Origin: Rhizobium sp. BT03
Lineage (GTDB): Bacteria > Pseudomonadota > Alphaproteobacteria > Rhizobiales > Rhizobiaceae
Direction: 5' to 3'
NCBI RefSeq assembly: GCF_030053155.1
Contig: NZ_CP125640.1
Span: 372,001 to 436,000, forward strand
Length of the DNA stretch: 64,000 nt
A program made the translations under genes and the position numbers. Positions 54,833-63,734 of this stretch are shown one piece after another. The stretch's first letter is position 1. Every line of letters begins with the position of its first letter. A model generated the notes under the pieces. That model saw only the letters and a list, made by a program, of their open reading frames with translations, had not been told where the DNA came from and made no database searches.

Positions 54833-55191
54833 GGGCGCCGGCTTGGACTACGATCATCCTGCTTTAGCGTCCGTCGGATCCCGTGGCGTTGGGCGTTTCA
54901 ACATGGTGCTTTTCGGGCGTTTTGAAGCGGGCGAATCTTTACCATATGCCCCGCATCGGCACGGGAATTTCAGGCCTCTTTGCGGCAGCCGCAGGGCAGG
55001 GTGGCAAGCCTCGCGTTAGTGATTTATAAACCATAATCATTAGAATTGTCGCTATCGCTGCGAAATCGTTCGTAAATTTGCCACGAACTTCGCAAGATTA
55101 AAGTCTCGTTAGGCGGGCGGGGATAAGGCGTATTGGCCCAGTATGGGGCAAAGTTCCTTAACCATAACGATCTTTGAGCGGCGTGGGACAT
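54833..55191. promoter_or_regulatory. Long leader region of rlpA
   Basis: 359 bases. The last 170 are AT-rich and contain TTAA-N7-TTAG at 55098-55112, one mismatch from the CtrA consensus, and several near-repeats of CGTTA/TTAACC. The first 190 bases look featureless. The rlpA promoter is expected between about 55020 and 55150. Confidence 0.4.
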
Positions 55192-56286
55192 ATGAAATTG
55201 GGATACGGGGCGGTGTCTTTCGCAACCACAGCGCGGTGGCTGGCGGTATCGGCGATGTGTGCGACGGTTGCAGCGTGCGGCACGACGCAGGCGGTGCCGA
55301 AGAAGAAAGCCCACGGCAAAGAATATTTCTCCGAATCCGAATATGGCGTGAAGGCGAGCCCGCGGGTCGCCACCGGCAACAATATCCCCAAGGGCGGCGG
55401 GCGTTATATCGTCGGCAATCCTTACGAGGTGAAGGGCAAGTGGTATTATCCGAAGGAAGATTTCGCCTATAACAAGGTCGGCGTCGCCTCCTGGTACGGC
55501 TCGGCCTTTCATGGTCGCCTGACGGCGAACGGCGAAGTCTACGATCAGATGCATCTTTCCGCCGCCCATCCGACATTCCCGCTGCCGAGCTATGCGCGTG
55601 TCACCAATCTCGAAAGCGGTTCTTCGGTCATCGTGCGCGTCAACGATCGCGGCCCCTATCACGAAGGCCGCATCATCGACCTTTCGAACAAGACGGCCGA
55701 TATGCTCGATCTGCAGCACAGCGGCACCGGTAAGGTGCGCGTGCAATATGTCGGCCGCGCCCGCATGGACGGCCACGACATGCCCTATCTGATGGCCTCT
55801 TACGTGCCGAAGGGCAGCCGCATTCCCGGCGTCAATCCGGAAGGCCAGATCGCAACCGGCGTGATGGTCGCCTCCAACAGCCGCAAGATCACCCGCGACC
55901 AGCTGCAGAGTTCGGACGATTACGAAACGCCGGCCAACGTGCCCGTCCCGATGTCGGCGACCTCCTATGCCGGCTCGACGCCGAGCGCACGCTATAATGC
56001 GGCAGCTGCTCCTGCTCCGGGCGCTCATGTCCTGGTGGCGCCGGCGGCACCGTCCGCCAGCAATGCCCCGCAGACCTTCGGCCAGATGGTCGTGCTGCCT
56101 GAGATCGGTCCCATGCCTTATGAACGGCCGCTGGGCTCGCTCGCGCTCGGTTACCAGAACGAGGACGTGAAGACGGTGACCGTTAATCTTGCCTTTGATG
56201 CGGTGATGGTGCGCAATGACGGGCTGACGCAGGAGTCGATCCTTGCCTCGGCCAAGCGTCATCAGGCCAAATTCGCCGCGCGCTGA
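55192..56286 (+). CDS. rlpA: Septal ring lytic transglycosylase RlpA family lipoprotein
   Basis: 364 residues: a lipoprotein signal with V-A-A-C (Cys29), then the double-psi beta-barrel domain (about 95-190) with G-x-A-S-W-Y-G near 101-107, the H-G-R-x-T-A-(N/S)-G-E-x-(Y/F) motif near 111-121 and V-x-V-N-D-R-G-P near 152-159. RlpA cleaves stem-peptide-free glycan at septa. The usual C-terminal SPOR domain is absent; a low-complexity Ala/Pro region and a short conserved tail replace it. ATG 55192 begins the signal; TTG 55174 is in frame. The next gene on the strand encodes a carboxypeptidase-like protein. Confidence 0.9.
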   Translation: MKLGYGAVSFATTARWLAVSAMCATVAACGTTQAVPKKKAHGKEYFSESEYGVKASPRVATGNNIPKGGGRYIVGNPYEVKGKWYYPKEDFAYNKVGVASWYGSAFHGRLTANGEVYDQMHLSAAHPTFPLPSYARVTNLESGSSVIVRVNDRGPYHEGRIIDLSNKTADMLDLQHSGTGKVRVQYVGRARMDGHDMPYLMASYVPKGSRIPGVNPEGQIATGVMVASNSRKITRDQLQSSDDYETPANVPVPMSATSYAGSTPSARYNAAAAPAPGAHVLVAPAAPSASNAPQTFGQMVVLPEIGPMPYERPLGSLALGYQNEDVKTVTVNLAFDAVMVRNDGLTQESILASAKRHQAKFAAR

Positions 56287-56360
56287 GCGCGGCGATTGCA
56301 TCGGATTTCCTCTCGCTCTAACCTCCGGACGACACGCCGCTCGATCTATGGAAACTCCTG

Positions 56361-57653
56361 ATGCTGAAGCCTGTGCTTCGCCTGTTAGAGCGGTTCCGCT
56401 TCTCATCGAAGCGCAGAACCGCTTTAAATTCTTGTTTCGCCGAAATTCCGGACACAAAACCGCTACGCACTTTTGCTGGAATTGCTTTGGGCCTCCTGCC
56501 GTTGACCACCGGGGCGCTTGCTGCCGATAGCGGGGCCGCCGGTTTCGCCACCAAAGCGGCGCAGGCCTATATGATCGAGGCCGCCACCGGCACCGTGCTT
56601 CTCGCCAAGAACGAGGACCAGGGCTTTTCGCCGGCTTCGCTCGCCAAGCTGATGACGATGGATCTCGTCTTCGATGCGGTGACGAAGGGCCAGATCACCT
56701 TCGATACCGAATATCCCGTTTCCGAATATGCCTGGAGAACCGGCGGCGCGCCGTCGCGGACTGCAACGATGTTTGCCAGCCTCAAATCGCGCGTGCGCGT
56801 CGAGGATCTGATCAAGGGCATCGCCATCCAGGGCGCCAATGACAGCTGCATCATCCTTGCCGAAGGCATGGCCGGAAGCGAGCAGCAATTTGCCGTGTCA
56901 ATGACGCGGCGCGCCCGTGAACTCGGCATGGCGACGGCCGAGTTCGGCAATTCCACCGGGCTTCCGGATGGGAAGAGTAAGGTGACGGCGCGCGAGATGG
57001 TGACGCTGGCCACGGTCCTGCAGCAGTCCTATCCGAACCTCTATCCCTATTTCGCGCAGCCGGATTTCGAGTGGAACAAGATCTTCCAACGTAACCGCAA
57101 TCCGCTGCTCGGGCTCGATCTCGGCGCCGACGGGCTGGCCACCGGCTTTACCGAGGGCGAGGGCTATTCGATCGTCGCCTCGGTCGAGCGGGACGGCAGG
57201 CGGCTGTTTCTGGCGCTTGCCGGCATCGCTTCCGACAAGGAGCGGACGGAGGAGGCCAAGCGAGTGCTCGAATGGGGGCTGACGGCCTTCGAGAACCGGC
57301 AGATCTTCGCCGACAAGGAGGTGATCGGCGCCGCCAGCGTCTATGGCGGGACGGCACGCACCGTTGATCTCGTGGCCAAAGCGCCGGTCAGCGTCTATAT
57401 TCCGATCAGCAATCCCGACCGGCTGTCGGCGCGCATCATCTATCGCTGGCCGCTGACGGCGCCGGTGCAGCCGGATACCCAGGCAGGTACGCTCAGGATT
57501 TTCGCGGGCAGCCGGCTGCTCAGGGAAGTGCCGCTCTATACCGTGCAGGCGGTCGGCGAGGGTTCGCTCAGCAGCCGGGCTGTTGACGCTATGCTGGAAC
57601 TCGGCGAATCGCTGTTCTTCTCCTGGCTCTGGGACAAGTCCGCGCCCGGCTGA
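56361..57653 (+). CDS. D-alanyl-D-alanine carboxypeptidase-like protein with altered KTG and SxN motifs
   Basis: 430 residues of the S11 penicillin-binding-protein family, with a peptidase domain (about 65-300) and the C-terminal PBP5-like beta domain (about 310-400). Ser93 and Lys96 of SxxK (S-L-A-K) are intact. The SxN motif reads G158-A-N and the KTG motif A260-T-G, so the third-motif lysine is lost and activity may be reduced or absent. Residues about 8-43, including the n-region and part of the signal helix, are encoded by what looks like a rhizobial palindromic repeat (56383-56489). ATG 56361 is the first start in frame. Likely envelope function with RlpA. Confidence 0.85.
   Translation: MLKPVLRLLERFRFSSKRRTALNSCFAEIPDTKPLRTFAGIALGLLPLTTGALAADSGAAGFATKAAQAYMIEAATGTVLLAKNEDQGFSPASLAKLMTMDLVFDAVTKGQITFDTEYPVSEYAWRTGGAPSRTATMFASLKSRVRVEDLIKGIAIQGANDSCIILAEGMAGSEQQFAVSMTRRARELGMATAEFGNSTGLPDGKSKVTAREMVTLATVLQQSYPNLYPYFAQPDFEWNKIFQRNRNPLLGLDLGADGLATGFTEGEGYSIVASVERDGRRLFLALAGIASDKERTEEAKRVLEWGLTAFENRQIFADKEVIGAASVYGGTARTVDLVAKAPVSVYIPISNPDRLSARIIYRWPLTAPVQPDTQAGTLRIFAGSRLLREVPLYTVQAVGEGSLSSRAVDAMLELGESLFFSWLWDKSAPG
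56383..56489. repeat. Palindromic intergenic-type repeat inside the carboxypeptidase 5' end
   Basis: AGCGGTTC...GAACCGCT arms around 56389-56435 with an inner GCTTC/GAAGC pair, followed by a second block with GGACA-CAAAACCGCT and ACTTTTGCTGGAATTGCTT. This combination matches, from memory, a repeat found many times between rhizobial genes. Here it is translated as part of the signal sequence. No second copy lies in this window. Confidence 0.5.
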
Positions 57654-57785
57654 ATGCCGGCGCTGCGATGCAATTTGCCGGGAAAGGTGAATATGTCGCC
57701 GCGGCGAAAGGTTTTCCTTCCTGCTGTCTTCGGATAGATAGAAGAAGCAAGGCGCGTGCGGCGCCTGGAATGCGGGAAGTTGTCA

Positions 57786-58466
57786 TTGTCATCCGGTGCG
57801 GGATTGTTCGTTACGTTTGAAGGCGGGGAGGGCGCTGGGAAATCCACGCAGATCCGCCGCCTCGCCGAGGCACTGAAGGGCGAAGGTCACGATGTGCTGG
57901 TGACGCGGGAACCGGGCGGATCGCCGGGTGCCGAGGCCGTGCGCCACGTGCTGTTGTCGGGGGCTGCCGAAGCCTTCGGCACGCGGATGGAGGCGATTCT
58001 CTTTGCGGCGGCGCGCAACGACCATGTCGAAGAGGTGATCCGGCCCGCACTGGCGGCCGGCAAGATCGTGCTCTGCGACCGCTTCATGGATTCCTCCCGC
58101 GTCTACCAAGGCGTTACCGGCAATCTGGAGCCCGATTTCATCGAGACGCTGCAGCGCATCGCCATCAACGGCGTGATGCCGGATTGCACCGTGATCCTCG
58201 ACATCCCCGCCAAGATCGGGCTGGAGCGGGCGCAGAAGCGCGCCGCCGCCGATGCCCCCGACCGCTTCGAGAAAGAGCGGCTCGAAACCCACGAAAAACG
58301 GCGCGAAGCCTTTCTCGATATCGCCACCCGCGAGCCGGAGCGCTGTCACGTGATCAACGCGATGCAGAGCGAGGAGGCGATCGCCGCTGAGATCCAGGCG
58401 ATCGTCCACCAGCTCATGTCGCCGGCAGGCCGTGCGCGCATGCCGGAAGCCGCCCATCATGAGTGA
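57786..58466 (+). CDS. tmk: Thymidylate kinase
   Basis: Phosphorylates dTMP to dTDP for DNA synthesis. 226 residues. P-loop [11 protein letters not shown] near 10-20, the T-R-E-P-G-G-(S/T) motif near 41-47, the D-R-(F/Y)-x-x-S-(S/T) motif near 100-106 and the lid region near 150-165 are present. TTG 57786 is favoured because GGGAAG lies seven bases upstream and the product then starts [11 protein letters not shown], like other alphaproteobacterial Tmk; TTG 57780 and GTG 57756 are alternatives. The holB gene follows closely. Confidence 0.94.
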   Translation: MSSGAGLFVTFEGGEGAGKSTQIRRLAEALKGEGHDVLVTREPGGSPGAEAVRHVLLSGAAEAFGTRMEAILFAAARNDHVEEVIRPALAAGKIVLCDRFMDSSRVYQGVTGNLEPDFIETLQRIAINGVMPDCTVILDIPAKIGLERAQKRAAADAPDRFEKERLETHEKRREAFLDIATREPERCHVINAMQSEEAIAAEIQAIVHQLMSPAGRARMPEAAHHE

Positions 58467-58474
58467 AGCCCGCT

Positions 58475-59500
58475 ATGAGTGAAGAAAGACCCGGACTGCT
58501 CGATGGCGCCATCTGGCCGGGGGAAAATACCAGGCTGTTCGGCCATGAGGAGGCAGAGGCCTTCCTTGCGCACTCCTACCGCTCCGGCAAGGGTCACCAC
58601 GCCATCCTGATAGAAGGGCCTGAGGGCATCGGCAAGGCGACGCTTGCCTTCCGCTTCGCCAATCACGTGCTCTCGCATCCCGATCCCGCCACCGCGCCGG
58701 AGACGATCGGCGATCCGGATCCTGCCTCATCCGTCAGCCGGCAGATCACCTCCGGCGCCTCGCACAATCTCCTGCATCTCGCCCGTCCGGTGGATGAAAA
58801 GACCGGCAAGGTAAAGTCGGCGATCACCGTCGACGAGGTTCGCCGCGCCGGCAAATTCTTCTCGCAGACCTCGGGCACCGGCAATTGGCGGATCGTCATC
58901 ATCGATCCGGCCGACGACATGAACCGCAATGCGGCCAACGCCATTCTCAAAATCCTGGAAGAGCCGCCGAAGCGGGCGCTGTTCCTGGTGCTCTCGCATG
59001 CGCCGGGACGATTGCTGCCGACGATCCGCTCGCGCTGCCTGCCGCTGAAACTGGCGCCGCTTGCCGACGATGCACTGATGGCGGCGCTTGCCCATCTCGG
59101 CATATCAGGCGAGGGCGGGGCGGTGCTTTCGGCTGCCAAGGGCAGCGTCGGCGAGGCGCTGAAACTGTTGAACTACGGCGGCGGCGAGATCATCGCCGCC
59201 TATGACGAGATGCTGTCGGCCGAAGGAGCAACAGCCCGCAAGGCGATGCATCGGCTGGCCGACGCGCTTTCGGGCAAAGAAAGCGACACGATCTTCGATT
59301 TCTTCGTCAGCCATGTCGGCGACGACATCATGAACCGGGCGCGCGTGGCGGCAGGCGAGGGGCAGATCACGGCTGCAGAACGGCTGGCGCGGCTCTATTC
59401 CGAAATCGCCGAGCGGCTCTCTATTTCGGACGCCTATAACCTCGATCGCAAACAGACGATTATCAGCATTCTCGCCGATATCAAGCAACCCGGCCTTTAA
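58475..59500 (+). CDS. holB: DNA polymerase III subunit delta'
   Basis: Clamp-loader subunit. 341 residues: an AAA+ domain with a P-loop-like G-P-E-G-I-G-K-A-T near 45-53, a sensor region containing A-N-A-I-L-K-I-L-E-E-P-P near 152-163 and the S-R-C motif (I-R-S-R-C near 187-191); the C-terminal collar follows. The zinc-binding cysteine cluster of E. coli delta' is not evident. ATG 58475 is chosen; GTG 58463 overlaps the tmk stop (GTGA), and a short duplication of ATGAGTGAAG surrounds the junction, leaving the start slightly uncertain. The tmk-holB pairing is widespread in alphaproteobacteria. Confidence 0.93.
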   Translation: MSEERPGLLDGAIWPGENTRLFGHEEAEAFLAHSYRSGKGHHAILIEGPEGIGKATLAFRFANHVLSHPDPATAPETIGDPDPASSVSRQITSGASHNLLHLARPVDEKTGKVKSAITVDEVRRAGKFFSQTSGTGNWRIVIIDPADDMNRNAANAILKILEEPPKRALFLVLSHAPGRLLPTIRSRCLPLKLAPLADDALMAALAHLGISGEGGAVLSAAKGSVGEALKLLNYGGGEIIAAYDEMLSAEGATARKAMHRLADALSGKESDTIFDFFVSHVGDDIMNRARVAAGEGQITAAERLARLYSEIAERLSISDAYNLDRKQTIISILADIKQPGL

Positions 59501-59510
59501 TGTGCTGTGT

Positions 59511-60299
59511 TCAGCCGGTCAGCAGCTTGCCTGCGACGACGGCGAGTGTGGCGGCAAGAACGATGCGGATGGTGCGTTCGTGCAGCTTCGGCGCCAGCAG
59601 GCTGCCGATGATGATGCCGGGGATGGAGCCGATGAGCAGGGCAAACAGCATCGGCCAGTCGATTTCACCGATCAGCCAGTAGCCCGTGCCGCCGATCAGG
59701 GTCAGCGGCACGGCATGGACGATATCGGAACCGACGATCTCGCGCACATTGAGCCTGGGATAAAGGACCAGCAGGATCGTCACCCCCAAGGCGCCCGCAC
59801 CGACCGAGGTCAGGGTGACGAGAACGCCGAGGAGAAATCCGAGAATGACGGTGAGGGCGAGGATGGTTCTCGGCTGCGGCGGTGTGCGGTCGCCGATGGC
59901 GCGGCGTGCCATCTCGAGTATCGGGCCTCGGAACACCAGCATGATCGCAGTCATGACGAGAAGCCAGCCGAGCGCCGTGGTGATCGTATTGGTGACGCCG
60001 ATGCTTTTGCGATCGACGCCTGCCAGCAGCCACAGCATGAGCAAGGCGGCCGGAACGCTGCCGATGGCGAGACTGCCGACGATCTTCCAGTTGACGCGCC
60101 CGTGCATGCCGTGGACGGCAGTGCCGGCGGTCTTGGTGATCGCCGCATAGAGAAGATCGGTGCCGACCGCGGTTGCGGGATGGACGCCGAAGAGCAGCAC
60201 CAGCAAGGGGGTCATCAGCGAACCGCCGCCAACACCGGTGATGCCGACGAGCGCGCCGACGAACAGGCCCGAAAGCGAATAGAGGGGCTCGAACGTCAA
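59511..60299 (-). CDS. TSUP family transporter (sulfite exporter TauE/SafE)
   Basis: 262-residue inner-membrane protein with about eight transmembrane helices. The family's duplicated motifs are visible: G-V-G-G-G-S-L-M-T-P-L-L near 22-33 and S-V-G-A-G-A-L-G-V near 165-173. Members move sulfite, sulfoacetate or other small anions; the substrate is not determinable here. The start is TTG 60299, supported by GGAGG seven bases upstream. Convergent with holB, ten bases apart; divergent from metG. Confidence 0.88.
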   Translation of the reverse strand: MTFEPLYSLSGLFVGALVGITGVGGGSLMTPLLVLLFGVHPATAVGTDLLYAAITKTAGTAVHGMHGRVNWKIVGSLAIGSVPAALLMLWLLAGVDRKSIGVTNTITTALGWLLVMTAIMLVFRGPILEMARRAIGDRTPPQPRTILALTVILGFLLGVLVTLTSVGAGALGVTILLVLYPRLNVREIVGSDIVHAVPLTLIGGTGYWLIGEIDWPMLFALLIGSIPGIIIGSLLAPKLHERTIRIVLAATLAVVAGKLLTG

Positions 60300-60534
60300 T
60301 CAAGCGCCTCCGACGGCGCGCGGCCACGACTAACCGGATCGATGAAAACTGACACTTCGTTCTGCTCCGCCCTCTTCTCCATGACGGGTAGATTGCGGCA
60401 GAAGCTGAGTCAAGTTCACTGCCGCCCGCGTCCCGGAAATCATCGGCGGCGGTAAAACTTGATGTTTCGCTTGACGGTGACATGCGCTAAGAGCGGCTGA
60501 CCATTTTTATAGAGTTAGCCGGACATTGGCCGCC

Positions 60535-62085
60535 ATGACAGACAAGACACCCTTCTACATCACCACCGCGATTTCCTATCCCAACGGCAAGCCGCATATC
60601 GGCCATGCCTATGAGCTGATCGCGACGGATGCGATGGCGCGCTACCAGCGCTTGGATGGCAGGGATGTGTTCTTCCTGACCGGCACCGACGAACACGGCC
60701 AGAAGATGCAGCAGACGGCGCGCGCCGAAGGGATTACCGCGCAGGCGCTTGCCGACCGCAACTCCGGCGAATTCCAGGCGATGGCGACGCTGCTCAACGC
60801 CTCGAACGATGATTTCATCCGCACCACGCAGGAGCGTCATCACGAAACGTCGCGCAACATCTGGAACCTGATGGCCGAGAATGGCGACATCTACAAGGAC
60901 AGCTATGCCGGCTGGTATTCGGTGCGCGACGAGGCCTATTACCAGGAAAACGAGACGGAGCTGCGCGCCGACGGCGTGCGCTACGGGCCGCAGGGCACGC
61001 CGGTCGAGTGGGTGGAAGAGGCGAGCTATTTCTTCAAGCTCTCCGAATACCAGGAAAAGCTGCTTGCCCATTACGAGGCGAACCCCGATTTCATCGGTCC
61101 GGCCGAGCGCCGCAACGAGGTGATCTCCTTCGTCAAGTCGGGCCTGAAAGACCTCTCGGTCTCGCGCACGACCTTCGACTGGGGCATCAAGGTGCCGAAC
61201 GATCCCGCCCATGTCATGTATGTCTGGGTCGACGCGCTGACCAACTACATCACCGCCACAGGTTATATCGAGGACAGGAACGGCCCGCGGGCGAAATACT
61301 GGCCGGCCGATGTGCACATCATCGGCAAGGACATCATCCGCTTCCACGCGGTCTACTGGCCGGCCTTCCTGATGTCGGCGAAGCTGCCGCTGCCGAAGCG
61401 GGTCTTTGCCCACGGCTTCCTGCTCAACAAGGGCGAGAAGATGTCGAAGTCGCTCGGCAATGTCGTCGATCCCGTCAATCTGGTGAACCATTTCGGTCTC
61501 GATCAGGTGCGCTACTTCTTCCTGCGCGAAGTTTCCTTCGGCCAGGACGGCAGCTACAGCGAAGAGGCGATCGGCACGCGCATCAATTCCGACCTCGCCA
61601 ACGGCATCGGCAACCTCGCCAGCCGCTCGCTGTCGATGATCGTCAAGAACTGTGACGGCAAGATCCCGGAATGCGGGCCGCTGACCGATGACGACAAGGC
61701 GATGCTGGCGCAGGCCGACGCGCTGCATGCCTCGACGCGCGAGGACATGGGCAAGCAGCAGATCCACCGGGCGCTCGCCTCGATTATCGCGGTGGTTTCC
61801 GAGACCGACCGTTATTTCGCCGGCCAGGCGCCGTGGGCGCTGAAGAAGACCGATCCGGAGCGGATGGGCACGGTGCTCTATGTCACTGCCGAAGTCGTGC
61901 GCCAGATCGCCATCCTGCTGCAGCCCTTCATGCCGGAATCATCCGGCAAGCTGCTCGACCTAGTCGCGGCACCGAAAGACAAACGCGACTTCGCCGCTCT
62001 CGGGCAAGCCGGCCGTCTCGTTGCCGGAACGCCGCTCGAAGCGCCGACCCCGGTCTTCCCGCGCTACGTCGCTCCGGAGGCTTGA
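60535..62085 (+). CDS. metG: Methionyl-tRNA synthetase (short, MetG2-type)
   Basis: Class I synthetase charging tRNA-Met. 516 residues, the short alphaproteobacterial type without the C-terminal dimerisation/tRNA-binding domain. H-I-G-H near 21-24 and K-M-S-K-S near 303-307 (ATP-binding loops) and the F-L-T-G-T-D-E-H-G segment near 46-54 are present. The zinc-knuckle cysteines of the long form are absent, as expected. ATG 60535 begins at the conserved N-terminus. The gene overlaps no neighbour; tatD starts five bases after its stop, indicating an operon. Confidence 0.96.
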   Translation: MTDKTPFYITTAISYPNGKPHIGHAYELIATDAMARYQRLDGRDVFFLTGTDEHGQKMQQTARAEGITAQALADRNSGEFQAMATLLNASNDDFIRTTQERHHETSRNIWNLMAENGDIYKDSYAGWYSVRDEAYYQENETELRADGVRYGPQGTPVEWVEEASYFFKLSEYQEKLLAHYEANPDFIGPAERRNEVISFVKSGLKDLSVSRTTFDWGIKVPNDPAHVMYVWVDALTNYITATGYIEDRNGPRAKYWPADVHIIGKDIIRFHAVYWPAFLMSAKLPLPKRVFAHGFLLNKGEKMSKSLGNVVDPVNLVNHFGLDQVRYFFLREVSFGQDGSYSEEAIGTRINSDLANGIGNLASRSLSMIVKNCDGKIPECGPLTDDDKAMLAQADALHASTREDMGKQQIHRALASIIAVVSETDRYFAGQAPWALKKTDPERMGTVLYVTAEVVRQIAILLQPFMPESSGKLLDLVAAPKDKRDFAALGQAGRLVAGTPLEAPTPVFPRYVAPEA

Positions 62086-62089
62086 GGCC

Positions 62090-62872
62090 GTGCTAATCGA
62101 TACCCATTGCCATCTGGATTTCGCCGACTTCGAGGCGGAGCGCGACGAGATCGTCGCGCGTGCTCATCAGGCCGGTGTCAGGCAGATGGTGACGATCTCG
62201 ACGCGGGTGCGTAAGCTCGATGGGCTGCTTGAAATCACCGAGAAATATCCCTCGGTCTTCTGCTCGGTCGGTACGCATCCGAACAATGCCGGCGAAGAGC
62301 TGGATATCCAAACGGAAGAGCTGGTGCGCCTTGCCAACGCCCATGAGAAGGTGGTGGCGATCGGCGAGGCGGGCCTCGATTATTTCTACGATACGCAGAC
62401 GCCTCAGGACCAACAGACCGGCTTCCGCCGCCATATCGCGGCGGCGCGCGCCACACAGCTGCCGCTCGTCATCCACAGCCGCAGCGCCGATGAGGACATG
62501 GCCGCGATCCTAACCGAGGAAACGGGGAAGGGGGCCTTCCCCTTCATCCTGCACTGCTTCTCGGCCGGCCCGGAACTGGCACGGACCGGCGTCGAACTCG
62601 GCGGCTACGTTTCTTTCTCGGGCATCCTGACCTTCCCGAAGTCGGAAGAGCTGCGCGAAATCGCCAAGACCATCCCTCAGGATAGGCTGCTGGTGGAAAC
62701 CGATGCGCCGTATCTGGCGCCGAAGCGTTGGCGCGGCAAGCGCAACGAACCGTCCTATGTCGTCAACACCGCCGAGGTGCTCGCCGAGACGATCGGCCTT
62801 TCCTACGCGGAGGTTGCGCGGATCACGACGGAGAACGCATTGCGCCTGTTTACGAAGATGCCGAGGGTCTGA
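62090..62872 (+). CDS. tatD: TatD family metal-dependent hydrolase (DNase)
   Basis: 260-residue TIM-barrel amidohydrolase-type nuclease. Metal ligands H6 and H8 (D-T-H-C-H-L-D), Glu near 90 (G-E-A-G-L-D-Y), His near 125 (V-I-H-S-R), His near 153 (H-C-F-S) and Asp near 202 (V-E-T-D-A-P-Y) are all present. Proposed role: 3'-5' exonuclease acting on damaged or oxidised DNA. Start GTG 62090 with GAGG upstream, five bases after the metG stop. An MBL hydrolase follows after five bases, giving metG-tatD-MBL, a familiar order. Confidence 0.95.
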   Translation: MLIDTHCHLDFADFEAERDEIVARAHQAGVRQMVTISTRVRKLDGLLEITEKYPSVFCSVGTHPNNAGEELDIQTEELVRLANAHEKVVAIGEAGLDYFYDTQTPQDQQTGFRRHIAAARATQLPLVIHSRSADEDMAAILTEETGKGAFPFILHCFSAGPELARTGVELGGYVSFSGILTFPKSEELREIAKTIPQDRLLVETDAPYLAPKRWRGKRNEPSYVVNTAEVLAETIGLSYAEVARITTENALRLFTKMPRV

Positions 62873-62876
62873 GAGC

Positions 62877-63701
62877 GTGCTCTACCGGCGGCGCTTCACC
62901 ATTCTCGGCTGTTCGTCGTCACCCGGCGTGCCGCGCATTACCGGCGACTGGGGCGCCTGCAATCCCGACAATCCGAAGAACCGGCGCACCCGTGCCGCCT
63001 TCATGGTGCAGCAATTTGCGCCGGACGGCGGTGTCACCACCGTCGTTATCGACACCGGGCCGGATTTTCGCGAACAGATGATCAGGGCAGGGGCCGACCA
63101 TGTCGATGCCGTGCTCTACAGCCATCCGCATGCCGATCATATTCATGGCATCGACGATCTGCGCGGCTATTTTCACAACACCCGCCGCCGGGTGCCGATC
63201 TTTGCCGACCAATATACGATGGACAGGCTGCGGGAAGCCTTCGGCTATTGCCTGGAAACGCCGCCGGGCAGCAATTATCCGCCGATCGTGCTGCCTGTTG
63301 TCATCGAAAACCTCGACGAAGCCGTCGAAATCCGCGGCCCCGGCGGCAAGATACAGTTTCATCCGCATATTCAGCAGCACGGCGATATCCATTCGCTCGG
63401 CTTTCGCATCGGCGATGTGGCTTATTGCAGCGATATCAGCGACTTCCCGCCTCAGACCGTCGACAAGCTTCAGAACCTCGATGTGCTGATCATCGACGCG
63501 CTGCAATATACCTATCATCCGAGCCATCTGTCGCTGGAACAGTCGCTCGACTGGATCGGCCGGCTGAAGCCGAAACGGGCAATCCTCACGCATATGCACA
63601 CGCCGCTCGACTACGACGTGGTGATGGCTGAGACGCCGGACCATGTGGTGCCGGCCTATGATCAGATGAGTTTCGAAACCGAGGTCAGGATCGGGGCTTG
63701 A
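62877..63701 (+). CDS. MBL-fold metallo-hydrolase (PhnP-like)
   Basis: 274 residues of the metallo-beta-lactamase fold. The metal-binding motif H-P-H-A-D-H near 83-88 (HxHxDH), a further His near 167 (Q-H-G-D), Asp near 186 (C-S-D-I-S-D) and His near 240 (T-H-M-H) complete a two-metal site. The N-terminal I-L-G-C-S-S-S-x-G-(V/T)-P signature is typical of the PhnP/RNase-BN-like phosphodiesterase group. Substrate unknown. Start GTG 62877. The stop codon (63699-63701) lies in the loop of a strong hairpin. Confidence 0.93.
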   Translation: MLYRRRFTILGCSSSPGVPRITGDWGACNPDNPKNRRTRAAFMVQQFAPDGGVTTVVIDTGPDFREQMIRAGADHVDAVLYSHPHADHIHGIDDLRGYFHNTRRRVPIFADQYTMDRLREAFGYCLETPPGSNYPPIVLPVVIENLDEAVEIRGPGGKIQFHPHIQQHGDIHSLGFRIGDVAYCSDISDFPPQTVDKLQNLDVLIIDALQYTYHPSHLSLEQSLDWIGRLKPKRAILTHMHTPLDYDVVMAETPDHVVPAYDQMSFETEVRIGA

Positions 63702-63712
63702 GCCCCGACCTC
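63681..63712 (+). terminator. Hairpin enclosing the MBL stop codon
   Basis: GAGGTC (63681-63686) with GACCTC (63707-63712) and inner GGGGC / GCCCC around a TTGA loop that contains the TGA stop. No T run, so its terminator role is uncertain. Confidence 0.45.
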
Positions 63713-63734
63713 AGAGCATGTTCGGGCCTGATCA

